Below, piece after piece: positions 1 to 6,909 of a DNA stretch of 13,205 nt (position 1 is the stretch's first letter; each line of letters begins with the position of its first letter). The notes below the pieces were generated by a model. That model saw only the letters and a program-made list of their open reading frames with translations. It was not told the origin of the DNA and did no database searches. The position numbers were made by a program, and so were the translations under genes. The stretch is from Rhodothermia bacterium (lineage in GTDB: Bacteria > Bacteroidota > Rhodothermia > Rhodothermales > JABDKH01), in assembly GCA_030431165.1 (NCBI GenBank), contig JAUIJQ010000030.1, positions 1 to 13,205 of the forward strand. Direction: 5' to 3'.

Positions 1-128
1 GACCAGAAAACGCCGGTGATCCCTTTCTGAGCACTCATCGACCCGGTTCGCAGCGGGCCAGAGCGCTTGGCGCAGAGCCGGGTACGCCCGAAAACCCGGC
101 CGATGGGCCCGATGACAAGGCGGACTAA
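1..128 (+). CDS. Probable C-terminal tail of an unidentified protein, 5' end outside window
   Basis: One reading frame is open from the left edge (first full codon at base 3) to a TAA at 126-128. It encodes about 41 residues that are hydrophilic and rich in Pro, Gly, Asp, Glu and Arg, ending in PADGPDDKAD. This composition fits a disordered C-terminal tail rather than a folded domain. The other two plus frames close within the first 30 bases. Too little is present to name the protein. Coding status is inferred only from the open frame and the codon mix, so a non-coding reading is possible. Confidence 0.4.
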   Translation, partial: PENAGDPFLSTHRPGSQRARALGAEPGTPENPADGPDDKAD

Positions 129-141
129 CGCCGCGCGTAAC

Positions 142-183
142 AAAGAGGGTACAGAACGCACCGATTATCGTCGATCCTCTTTT
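142..183 (+). terminator. Inverted repeat after the first stop, possible weak terminator
   Basis: AAAGAGG at 142-148 pairs perfectly with CCTCTTT at 176-182, leaving a 27-base loop that contains a small CGAT-T-ATCG palindrome. It lies 14 bases after the stop at 128, and the 3' arm runs into TTTTA. The stem is AT-rich and the loop is long, so termination is only a possibility. The rest of the 129-238 gap shows no clear promoter; TATAGA at 183-188 has no matching -35. Confidence 0.25.
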
Positions 184-238
184 ATAGAAACGTGACACTC
201 CCGAGGGATCAGCCCTGCCTGGTCCCCGTTCGAGCACC

Positions 239-865
239 ATGCAGCCCATCCCATACGTACTGAGGTTTACCGTACCAGGCCGGATCAATCCGGTCGAGTC
301 GGTCCTGGGACGCCTTGTGGCGCGGTTCAGCGTGGATAATCGACAAGCTGCATCCCGCCTCGTGATTCTTGTCGCCGCCGTAGCGCTGCTTCTCGTAATC
401 GGGCAATATGCAGCGTTCGCGGCACTCCACGAGGTCGTAGCCGGTGCCCCGGATTCCCTCGAGGCACAGTTGATCTGGATGGTTCCGCTCGCCCTATGGG
501 TACTCCTGGTCGTCTGCGCCGGCGTCGGGTACACGGCGCCCACCACGATCGAGGTTGGCGACCGGATCAGCATCCAGGGACCCGGGGGAACGCTCACGCT
601 GTCCCATACAAGCGTAAAGCCCCGTCGCATCAGCCGATCGCGATACTACGACCACTATCGGCGATACACTGAAACAACCTCATTTGTCGGCCGCCTGGTC
701 GAGCCTGAAATCCTTCTGCTCGTGTTTCGAGACCGCGGGCCTGTCGCTTTGGAGCTGACCACCGAAGAGATTGATGCGTTCCTCGTGGCGCACCGGCTTC
801 GTACACTGCACACCATCCGCGGCATCCACGCTCCCCTCTCCGAACTGCCCGCACTCGCGAGTTGA
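239..865 (+). CDS. Two-helix membrane protein with a cytoplasmic PH-like beta domain (hypothetical)
   Basis: A 208-residue protein I cannot name. Two strongly hydrophobic segments lie at about residues 41-63 and 78-99, separated by a short polar loop. The remaining half is soluble and strand-rich (about 103-190). Its order is: a short hairpin (EVGDRISI), a basic and Tyr/Arg-rich stretch (about 129-143), two further strands around EPEILLLVF and VALELT, and a final helix (TEEIDAFLVAHRL). Two adjacent helices followed by such a domain resemble small bacterial PH (bPH) membrane proteins; that is inference from pattern only. The ATG at 239 has no Shine-Dalgarno sequence. The stop overlaps the tgt start, so the two genes are probably co-translated, but a functional link with queuosine is not shown. 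Confidence 0.75.
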   Translation: MQPIPYVLRFTVPGRINPVESVLGRLVARFSVDNRQAASRLVILVAAVALLLVIGQYAAFAALHEVVAGAPDSLEAQLIWMVPLALWVLLVVCAGVGYTAPTTIEVGDRISIQGPGGTLTLSHTSVKPRRISRSRYYDHYRRYTETTSFVGRLVEPEILLLVFRDRGPVALELTTEEIDAFLVAHRLRTLHTIRGIHAPLSELPALAS

Positions 866-2019
866 CCGCATCCCGTCAGTCCGAACGCTTTCCATTTTCT
901 CTTGTCGGCGAAGACCCCGCGTCTGATGCCCGCGCCGGCGTACTCGAAACGCCACACGGAGCGATCGAAACACCGGTATTCATGCCGGTTGGCACCCAGG
1001 GCACCGTAAAGGCGGTGGACACGCGCACGCTGCGCGACGAGGTGTCAGCGCAGATATTGCTGGGCAACACCTACCATCTCTACCTGCGACCCGGGGCCGA
1101 CATACTCGAGGAGTCCGGCGGCCTGCACGAGTTTATGCGCTGGTCGGGGCCCATCCTGACGGATTCCGGCGGGTACCAGGTCTACTCACTCGCCGACCGG
1201 CGCACGATCTCCGAGGACGGAGCGACCTTCCGATCCCATCTTGACGGCTCAAAGCACGACTTTACGCCTGAATCGGTGATCGCCATTCAGCGGTCAATCG
1301 GATCCGACATCATGATGGTGCTGGACGAATGTCCGGCAGGCGACGCGACGGAGTCGTATGCGCGAACGTCGAACGAGCTTACGATTCGTTGGGCAAAGCG
1401 GGCGAAGACAGCGTGGGAGCAAACGGATCCGAAGTATGGCCACGGCCAGACACTGTTTCCGATTGTGCAGGGCGTGGTGTATCCGGAAATCAGAAAAGAG
1501 TCGGCGCGGGCGCTGGTTGATCTGGATTTTCCCGGGTACGCAATCGGCGGGCTCTCTGTAGGCGAGCCGGCTGCCCAGATGTACGCCATGGTCGAGGTCT
1601 GCATGGAGATTCTGCCCCGGGATCGGCCGCGCTATCTCATGGGCGTTGGTACTCCCGAGAACCTGCTTGAAAACGTCGCCCGCGGGGTGGACATGTTTGA
1701 TTGCGTGATGCCGACACGCAACGGGCGCAACGGAATGGTATTCACGACGCAGGGCGTGATGAATATCCGGAACAAGAAGTGGGCGCACGACCACACGTCG
1801 ATTGATCCCGGCCTGCAGACGTACACCGCGCAGACTTACAGCAAGTCGTACCTCCGCCACCTTACAATCGCGGGCGAGGTACTGGGGCTGCAGATTGCGT
1901 CGGCGCAGAACCTGGGCTTCTACGTCTGGCTGATGGCTGAAGCACGGCGGCATATTCTGGCCGGCGATTTTACCGCCTGGCGGCGTGAGATCCAGCCGAT
2001 CGTGTCGAGGCGCCTGTAG
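862..2019 (+). CDS. tgt: Queuine/preQ1 tRNA-ribosyltransferase (tRNA-guanine transglycosylase)
   Basis: Exchanges guanine-34 of GUN-anticodon tRNAs for preQ1, the committed tRNA step of queuosine synthesis, in the cytoplasm. The 385 residues cover the usual family length. Family landmarks are clear: ETPVFMPVGTQGTVK near the N-terminus, LTDSGGYQVYSL with the catalytic Asp at D101, FPIVQG, GGLSVGEP, and VDMFDCVMPTRN with the nucleophile Asp at D280. The start is TTG at 862; its bases overlap the previous gene's TGA (TTGA), and there is no other in-frame start before the conserved region, so translational coupling is likely. Oddity: the classical zinc site (CxCxxC plus His) is absent. The aligned residues are L318, T320, A323 and Q349, although the surrounding YSKSYLRHL and NLGFYVWL blocks are conserved. 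Function as a Tgt is still very likely because the catalytic residues are intact. Confidence 0.96.
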   Translation: MTASRQSERFPFSLVGEDPASDARAGVLETPHGAIETPVFMPVGTQGTVKAVDTRTLRDEVSAQILLGNTYHLYLRPGADILEESGGLHEFMRWSGPILTDSGGYQVYSLADRRTISEDGATFRSHLDGSKHDFTPESVIAIQRSIGSDIMMVLDECPAGDATESYARTSNELTIRWAKRAKTAWEQTDPKYGHGQTLFPIVQGVVYPEIRKESARALVDLDFPGYAIGGLSVGEPAAQMYAMVEVCMEILPRDRPRYLMGVGTPENLLENVARGVDMFDCVMPTRNGRNGMVFTTQGVMNIRNKKWAHDHTSIDPGLQTYTAQTYSKSYLRHLTIAGEVLGLQIASAQNLGFYVWLMAEARRHILAGDFTAWRREIQPIVSRRL

Positions 2020-2040
2020 AAAGATCGGACGCCACAGCGT

Positions 2041-2065
2041 GCCGCCAACGAACTCAGGCGGCTTT
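2041..2065 (+). terminator. GC-rich hairpin after tgt, possible weak intrinsic terminator
   Basis: GCCGCC at 2041-2046 pairs perfectly with GGCGGC at 2057-2062 across a 10-base loop and is followed by TTT. It begins 21 bases after the tgt stop. The T-run is only three bases, so termination would be partial at best. The 90-base gap before ispH holds nothing else I can identify. Confidence 0.3.
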
Positions 2066-2109
2066 CCCGCGTTCAGATCGCCGACAGCAGGCGCAATCAC
2101 GCGCAACTC

Positions 2110-3342
2110 ATGGCACGCGAATTCAACGTACCCCAGTTCTACCGCAGTCCGCTCATCTCCAGGGTGAAGCAGGCGCGCCGTCTCGCCGACCCGCGCAAGC
2201 GCGACTTGGCGCCGTCGATTCTCGACTTTGGGGCAGTCCGCTACAAGGTCGCACGTCATTTTGGGTTCTGCTATGGCGTTGAGAACGCGATCGAAATTGC
2301 CTACCGCGCCATCGAGGAGCACGCAGGCCGCAGGTTATTCCTGTTGTCGGAGATGATCCACAATCCGCATGTGAACGACGACCTGCGTGCCCGCGGCGTT
2401 GAGTTCTTGCGAACGACCGACGGCGAGCAACTCATCCCGTTCGAATCGCTCAACAGCGACGACATCGTGATCATTCCAGCGTTTGGTGCATCCCTCGAAG
2501 TAGAGAGCACGTTGGCCGAACTCGGAATCGACACGCTTCAGTACAACACCACCTGTCCGTTTGTCGAGAAAGTCTGGAAGCGATCGGAGCAGATTGGTCG
2601 ACGCAACTTCAGCATCGTGGTCCACGGCAAGCGATATCACGAGGAGACACGTGCCACGTTTTCGCATGCCAAGCAGAATGCACCCGTGGTCGTTGTTCGA
2701 GACATCGAAGAAGCAGAAACGCTTGCGGCGATTATTCGGGGGGAGCTGGCATCGTCAACATTCTTTGATGCCTTCGCCGACCGGTATTCGGACGGATTTG
2801 ATCCGGCGCGCGACCTCACGCACATCGGTGTCGTAAATCAGACGACAATGCTCGCCACAGAAACGCAGGCAATCGCCACACTGCTTCGTGATGCCATTGT
2901 CGCCCGATTCGGATCGGATAACGCATCGGAGCATTTCGCGGACACAAGTGATACGCTCTGCTATGCGACAAACGAGAATCAGAACGCGACGTACGCGCTC
3001 ATTGAGGAAGGTGCTGACCTTGCGATCATTGTTGGCGGATACAACTCCTCGAACACGAGCCACCTCGTCGAACTGTGCGCTGAGAACATGCCAACGTACT
3101 TCGTGCGTGATGCATCCGTAATCTTGTCGCGCGAACAGATTCAACACTTCGACCTCGAGTCGCGCCGTGAAGTCGTGACCGAAGGGTGGCTACCCGACAA
3201 GCGGCCCGTTGACATCATCCTCACAGCCGGAGCCTCATGCCCCGACGCGCTGCTTGATCAGGTCGTCGACCGGATCAATGGTTGGTTCGAGACGCGCGAC
3301 GTATCGGACGTGCTGGCTGCGTTCCAGCTCGAAGAAGTGTAG
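2110..3342 (+). CDS. ispH: 4-hydroxy-3-methylbut-2-enyl diphosphate reductase, long form (IspH/LytB)
   Basis: Last enzyme of the MEP pathway: reduces HMBPP to IPP and DMAPP with a [4Fe-4S] cluster. The three cluster cysteines are visible: C54 in FGFCYGVENA, C149 in NTTCPFVEKVW and C284 in DTLCYATNENQ. Substrate-site motifs are also present: HGKRYHEET with the family Glu, NQTTML with the Thr, and GGYNSSNTSHL. At 410 residues it is about 90 longer than the Escherichia coli enzyme. It has an N-terminal extension (about 40 residues, including REFNVPQFYRSPLIS) and internal insertions, the architecture known from cyanobacteria and plant plastids. ATG 2110 is chosen because the extension looks conserved in the long-form family. 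No Shine-Dalgarno is visible. The methyltransferase starts 32 bases after the stop, so the two are probably co-transcribed. Confidence 0.96.
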   Translation: MAREFNVPQFYRSPLISRVKQARRLADPRKRDLAPSILDFGAVRYKVARHFGFCYGVENAIEIAYRAIEEHAGRRLFLLSEMIHNPHVNDDLRARGVEFLRTTDGEQLIPFESLNSDDIVIIPAFGASLEVESTLAELGIDTLQYNTTCPFVEKVWKRSEQIGRRNFSIVVHGKRYHEETRATFSHAKQNAPVVVVRDIEEAETLAAIIRGELASSTFFDAFADRYSDGFDPARDLTHIGVVNQTTMLATETQAIATLLRDAIVARFGSDNASEHFADTSDTLCYATNENQNATYALIEEGADLAIIVGGYNSSNTSHLVELCAENMPTYFVRDASVILSREQIQHFDLESRREVVTEGWLPDKRPVDIILTAGASCPDALLDQVVDRINGWFETRDVSDVLAAFQLEEV

Positions 3343-3374
3343 CTGGTGCACTCTCACGCTTCGCACTTTCGCTG

Positions 3375-4133
3375 ATGACAACGCCGGACCAAAAAGATCA
3401 GAAGTGGTACGAAGCCTGGTTCGAGCGCGACGAGTACAAAGTCGTTTACGGCCATCGCGACGACAACGAGGCGTCGCTCTTGATCGATCTAATCGAATCG
3501 ACGATTCGCATAAAAGAAGCAGCGCGCGTCCTCGACATGGGCTGTGGCCGAGGTCGACACGCCGTTGAGTTTGCCAGGCGAGGCTACGAGGTCACTGGAA
3601 TCGACCTGTCACCACGCTCAATCGCGGCTGCCAGGCAACGTGCCTCGCTTGCGGGCATCCCTGCCGCGTTCGCGGTCGGCGACATGCGGGAGGCGGTCTG
3701 CAACGGATGCTTTGACGTCGTCGCAAACTTGTTCACTGCGTTCGGTTACTTCGATGACGAAGCCGAACACGGCGTCGCAATCCGCGCCATGGCTGAGGCT
3801 GTTGCACCGGGAGGCTGGCTCGTGCAGGACTTCCTGAACGCCGAGCGCGTTGCGCGACGACTCGTCCCTGTGGACGAGCGCACTGTCGGCGACCTCACTG
3901 TTGTGCAACGCAGACAGATTGCCGCAGGTAGAATCAACAAGACTATCGAGTTGCGCGGTAGCAACGGAACACAGCGCTTCTCTGAGTCCGTAAGACTTCT
4001 GGATCTCGCCGCCTTCGACCGCATGTATCGCGCGGCCGGCATGGTGTTGACCCGCGTATTCGGTGACTACACCGGTGGCCCGCTTACGCCGGACTCGCCG
4101 AGACTGATCATGTTCTCGCGTCGCGCCCGATGA
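3375..4133 (+). CDS. Class I SAM-dependent methyltransferase, substrate unknown
   Basis: A 252-residue Rossmann-type methyltransferase. Motif I is VLDMGCGRGRHAVEFARRG (from residue 52), followed by VTGIDLSP, whose Asp should bind the SAM ribose. Motif II/III regions are FAVGDMRE and FDVVANLFTAFGYF. The C-terminal end, FGDYTGGPLTPDSPRLIMF, is a recurrent ending of small-molecule-type Methyltransf_25 enzymes. I chose ATG 3375 (MTTPDQKDQKWYEAWF) rather than the longer frame beginning inside ispH, because the family starts at the WYE.WF segment and the upstream 31 codons lack conserved character. The start lies 32 bases after ispH. Its stop overlaps the next start as ATGA, so it is coupled to the lipoprotein gene. 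The substrate cannot be told from sequence. Confidence 0.9.
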   Translation: MTTPDQKDQKWYEAWFERDEYKVVYGHRDDNEASLLIDLIESTIRIKEAARVLDMGCGRGRHAVEFARRGYEVTGIDLSPRSIAAARQRASLAGIPAAFAVGDMREAVCNGCFDVVANLFTAFGYFDDEAEHGVAIRAMAEAVAPGGWLVQDFLNAERVARRLVPVDERTVGDLTVVQRRQIAAGRINKTIELRGSNGTQRFSESVRLLDLAAFDRMYRAAGMVLTRVFGDYTGGPLTPDSPRLIMFSRRAR

Positions 4134-4762
4134 GCAGCCGCCGGAATCTGCATAAGTCGCTCGGCGTCAACGTCAATGCCGCGACAACAATCGCGAAAGT
4201 CTTTTCAGTGACATTTTTCGCTGCACTTGCGTTTGGCAGTTCCGGCTGTTCTCTCTTTGAAACCCGTACGCCGGAGCCGCCCATTACCGAGCGAGGAACG
4301 TATCTCCAGCCCGACACACCTGATCGAGTTGTTGAGAACATCCGCTTTGCGCTCGCTGAGCAGAACACGCGTAATTACAGGCGGTCGCTGGCCGACGCGC
4401 TGGACTTTCAGCCCACGGCAACAGCACAGTCCCGAGACCCAATCTGGTCAGGCTGGACGGCCGGCGAAGAAGAAGCCTACTTCGCTACCCTGGTCTCGGC
4501 CATATCGGCCGAAAGCGGCCTCTCACTGGATCTGAACGACGCGACGCTGACCGCTGTTGATGCTGAACGGTTCGTGTTCGACGCAACGTACGTCATCACC
4601 GCCGACCACAATCGGTCAGAGACGCCTCGTATCTTCCAGGGAAGGCTTTCCTGGGAACTCGTTCAGCAAACTGACGGACTCTGGTCGCTGACGGGATGGT
4701 CCGACAGGGAGGTCGGCACGGAGCCATCCTGGAGTGACCTGAAGGCGGCGTTCTCCAGCTAA
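4130..4762 (+). CDS. Lipoprotein with NTF2-like/DUF-type domain, first of a tandem pair
   Basis: A 210-residue predicted lipoprotein. A basic N-region is followed by a hydrophobic stretch (about 21-37) and a lipobox SSGC with the lipidated Cys at C40. Residue +2 is Ser, so by the E. coli rule it would go to the outer membrane. The mature part has a helical start (TPDRVVENIRFALAEQNTRNYRRSL), a W-rich middle (WSGWTAGEEEAYFATL) and a strand-rich end with LSWELVQ and GLWSLTGWSDRE. A helix followed by a curved sheet ending in WxLxxW is typical of NTF2-like/SnoaL-fold proteins. The same plan recurs in the next gene. The ATG overlaps the methyltransferase stop (ATGA), indicating coupling. I do not recognise a ligand or enzyme function; the role in the envelope is unknown. 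Confidence 0.8.
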   Translation: MSSRRNLHKSLGVNVNAATTIAKVFSVTFFAALAFGSSGCSLFETRTPEPPITERGTYLQPDTPDRVVENIRFALAEQNTRNYRRSLADALDFQPTATAQSRDPIWSGWTAGEEEAYFATLVSAISAESGLSLDLNDATLTAVDAERFVFDATYVITADHNRSETPRIFQGRLSWELVQQTDGLWSLTGWSDREVGTEPSWSDLKAAFSS

Positions 4763-4771
4763 GTACGCACG

Positions 4772-5359
4772 ATGCGGGCAACAACATCGACAGCCAGATT
4801 GGGTCAGGGTTCAGCAACACGCCCCGCGCCGCCACTTCACAGTGCCGTGCTACTCTGTACCTACGTAGCCGTGCTCGCTGCCGGGGCCGCGGTGTCAGGC
4901 TGCAACCCGTTTGCGCCTGACCTGGAAGAAGGTGACCCGTTTGGTGACATTCTCGGCGATCCGACCACGGTGCCGGGCTTCTTTACGAACTTCCGAAACG
5001 CGTACGAGCTGCGGGATATCTCGCTGTACGAACCGCTCCTCGACTCTGCATTTGTATTCTCCTACCGTGATTACGATGCTTCGGTTGACCGCGAGTGGGG
5101 ATTTGCGCAAGACCTGGAAAGCACGCGCCGGCTGTTTGACCAGGCAGATGTTGTCAGGCTGCAGTGGAACCAGGTTCTGTCCCAGGACACGCTCGATGCC
5201 GGCGCACAGGTTCGTGTCGTCAGATCGTTCAACCTGAGCATCTCCCTGCGCACGGGAGAAGCCTTTGCCGGCGGCGGCAACGTGAACTTCCTGCTCGTGC
5301 GCTCTGCAGGCGAAGCGGCATGGAGGCTGCTTCGCTGGCGCGACGAGAGCGAGTTTTAG
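4772..5359 (+). CDS. Lipoprotein with NTF2-like domain, second of a tandem pair
   Basis: A 195-residue predicted lipoprotein nine bases downstream of its relative. The signal has an unusually long polar N-region (about 24 residues), a hydrophobic core (about 25-40) and a lipobox VSGC with Cys44; residue +2 is Asn. The mature part follows the preceding protein's plan: FFTNFRNAYELRDISLYEPLL as the opening helix, an aromatic strand (FVFSYRDYD), REWGF followed by a helix with STRRLF, and a terminal AAWRLLRWRDE strand. I read the pair as diverged duplicates; identity is low and I aligned them only by eye. No catalytic residues are evident. Shortening the signal by using a later start is not possible because no in-frame ATG precedes the hydrophobic core. 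Confidence 0.8.
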   Translation: MRATTSTARLGQGSATRPAPPLHSAVLLCTYVAVLAAGAAVSGCNPFAPDLEEGDPFGDILGDPTTVPGFFTNFRNAYELRDISLYEPLLDSAFVFSYRDYDASVDREWGFAQDLESTRRLFDQADVVRLQWNQVLSQDTLDAGAQVRVVRSFNLSISLRTGEAFAGGGNVNFLLVRSAGEAAWRLLRWRDESEF

Positions 5360-5419
5360 CATCAGCGAACCTGACCGAGAAATGGTGGTACCACGCCCCT
5401 AGCACAATAAAACCCGCGA

Positions 5420-6802
5420 ATGACTGCCGCCCTAGACTACGCCGACCAGCACTTCGACCAGTTTGTGATCCAGCTCAAGGATCTCCTTCGGATTCCGTCG
5501 ATAAGTACGGATCCAGCGTACAGCCAGGAGGTCCGCCGCGCCGCTGAGTGGATCGTTGCCGACCTGCTTGCCGTCGGATTCAAGCAGGCGGAGCTTTGTG
5601 AGACCGACGGCCATCCGATCATTCTGGCTGAACACATCGTCGACCCGTCGCTGCCGACCGTGCTCGTCTACGGGCACTATGACGTACAGCCGCCGGATCC
5701 GCTGGAGCTGTGGGAGACCGCTCCCTTCGAGCCGGTCATCCGCGATGGTGCCCTGTATGCCCGCGGATCCTGTGACGACAAGGGCCAGCTATTCATGCAC
5801 CTGAAGGCGATTGAGTCGTACCTCGCCGGTGGTGTGCCGCTCCCCTGCAACCTGAAGCTTTTGATCGAAGGCGAAGAAGAGTCCGGCTCGGTACACCTGC
5901 TTCCGTTTATCGAAGCAAACGCCGAGAAGCTTGGCGCCGACGTCGCGGTCATATCCGACACGGCCATGTTTGCCGCTGATGTCCCATCGATCACAAGCGG
6001 CCTGCGCGGCATGGCGTACGTGCAGGTCGAACTGACCGGCCCAAATCGGGACCTTCACTCCGGCGTTTACGGCGGTGCGGTCGAGAACCCGATCAACGTG
6101 TTGGCGAAGATCATCGCTGACCTGCACGACGACAATCACCACGTCACCATCCCGGGCTTCTACGACGGCGCTCAGCTTCTGAGCAGCGATGAAAAAGCCG
6201 AGAGTGCTGCGCTCCCGTTTGACGATTCCGCCTGGATGAGCGCGGTTGGCGTAAGTGCGGTACGGACCGACCACGGCATTCCGATTCTGCAGGCCGTATC
6301 CGCACATCCGACGCTTGATGTCAACGGGATCTGGGGCGGATACCAGGGTCCCGGTGCAAAAACCGTCCTGCCTGCGAAAGCGGGTGCAAAGATCTCGATG
6401 CGGCTCGTACCAGGTCAGGATCCCGACGACATCGTGGAGAAGTTGAGACGGCACCTCGAATCGGTCGTCCCCGAAACGGTGACGCTCAAGTTCGAAAACC
6501 TGCACGGCGGCCGTCCGGTGCTCGTGGATACCGAGCAACCCGCGATGCAGGCCGCGGCTGTCGCAATGGAAGCAACCATGGGAAAACGCCCCGTATTCTC
6601 TCGGGAAGGTGGCTCCATTCCGGTTGTGGCTGATTTTAAGGAAGCTCTCGGTATCGACACGGTGCTCATGGGCTTCGGTCTCAACAGCGACGCCATCCAC
6701 TCGCCCAACGAGCACTTCGGGCTGGATCGGTTTCGGAATGGGCTCGAGTCGATCATTCGATTTCTCGACGAGTACGGTCGGCAAGGACTACAGGAGCAGT
6801 AG
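5420..6802 (+). CDS. M20-family metallodipeptidase (CNDP-like)
   Basis: A 460-residue cytosolic-type di-zinc peptidase that should cleave dipeptides or related short peptides. Metal and catalytic motifs are all present: GHYDVQP with metal-ligand H86 and catalytic D88, RGSCDDKGQ with bridging D120, EGEEESGS with general base E153 and metal ligand E154, ISDTA with D180, and the C-terminal AIHSPNEHF with H427. The lid/dimerisation domain, about residues 190-390, contains LHSGVYGG and the GYQGPGAKTVLPAKA segment typical of carnosinase-like members. There is no signal peptide. ATG 5420 is preceded by an A-rich stretch (CACAATAAAACCC) and no Shine-Dalgarno, as expected for Bacteroidota-type initiation. 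The 60-base gap from the lipoprotein gene allows either read-through or its own promoter. Substrate specificity cannot be deduced. Confidence 0.95.
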   Translation: MTAALDYADQHFDQFVIQLKDLLRIPSISTDPAYSQEVRRAAEWIVADLLAVGFKQAELCETDGHPIILAEHIVDPSLPTVLVYGHYDVQPPDPLELWETAPFEPVIRDGALYARGSCDDKGQLFMHLKAIESYLAGGVPLPCNLKLLIEGEEESGSVHLLPFIEANAEKLGADVAVISDTAMFAADVPSITSGLRGMAYVQVELTGPNRDLHSGVYGGAVENPINVLAKIIADLHDDNHHVTIPGFYDGAQLLSSDEKAESAALPFDDSAWMSAVGVSAVRTDHGIPILQAVSAHPTLDVNGIWGGYQGPGAKTVLPAKAGAKISMRLVPGQDPDDIVEKLRRHLESVVPETVTLKFENLHGGRPVLVDTEQPAMQAAAVAMEATMGKRPVFSREGGSIPVVADFKEALGIDTVLMGFGLNSDAIHSPNEHFGLDRFRNGLESIIRFLDEYGRQGLQEQ

Positions 6803-6850
6803 GCGCCCGACGCGCGAAGCGTCATTGCGCGCCGCCGCGACCAACTGGTG

Positions 6851-6859
6851 TAACATGCG
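6851..6859 (+). promoter_or_regulatory. TAACATGCG, possible -7/-10 element
   Basis: TAACATGCG lies 59 bases before the ATG of the secreted NTF2-like gene. It shares the pattern TA-N3-TGCG with sites at 7426 and 9726, and recalls the Bacteroidota -7 consensus TAnnTTTG. A TTG at 6825-6827 is 23 bases upstream, slightly too far for the known -33 spacing. Tentative. Confidence 0.22.
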
Positions 6860-6869
6860 CTGACGCTGG

Positions 6870-6890
6870 GACGTATCGCCTGCATACGTC
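6870..6890. promoter_or_regulatory. Perfect 7-bp inverted repeat, operator or hairpin candidate
   Basis: GACGTAT at 6870-6876 and ATACGTC at 6884-6890 are perfect inverted arms around a 7-base spacer (CGCCTGC). The site ends 19 bases before the ATG at 6910 and lies just downstream of the candidate promoter element at 6851. No T-run follows, so a terminator is unlikely. An operator for a dimeric regulator or a 5'-leader hairpin would fit. Confidence 0.3.
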
Positions 6891-6909
6891 AATCAAACGT
6901 CGGCTTGCC

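Noticed and set aside
1294..2322. 342-codon open frame on the minus strand opposite tgt and the start of ispH
   Set aside because: It lies wholly antisense to two strongly conserved enzymes, has no recognisable domain and is explained by the codon pattern of high-GC genes.
3282..3374. Upstream extension of the methyltransferase frame into ispH
   Set aside because: The 31 extra residues overlap ispH out of frame and lack family character; ATG 3375 starts at the conserved N-terminus.
5385..5394. Ten-base palindrome GTGGTACCAC before the dipeptidase gene
   Set aside because: Short, with no spacer structure, no second copy and no promoter nearby; consistent with chance.
5789..6784. 331-codon open frame on the minus strand opposite the dipeptidase
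   Set aside because: The plus-strand M20 enzyme has every catalytic motif; the antisense product is rich in His, Arg and Cys without fold character.
6809..6823. GACGC/GCGTC hairpin just after the dipeptidase stop as a terminator
   Set aside because: Only five base pairs and no following T-run.
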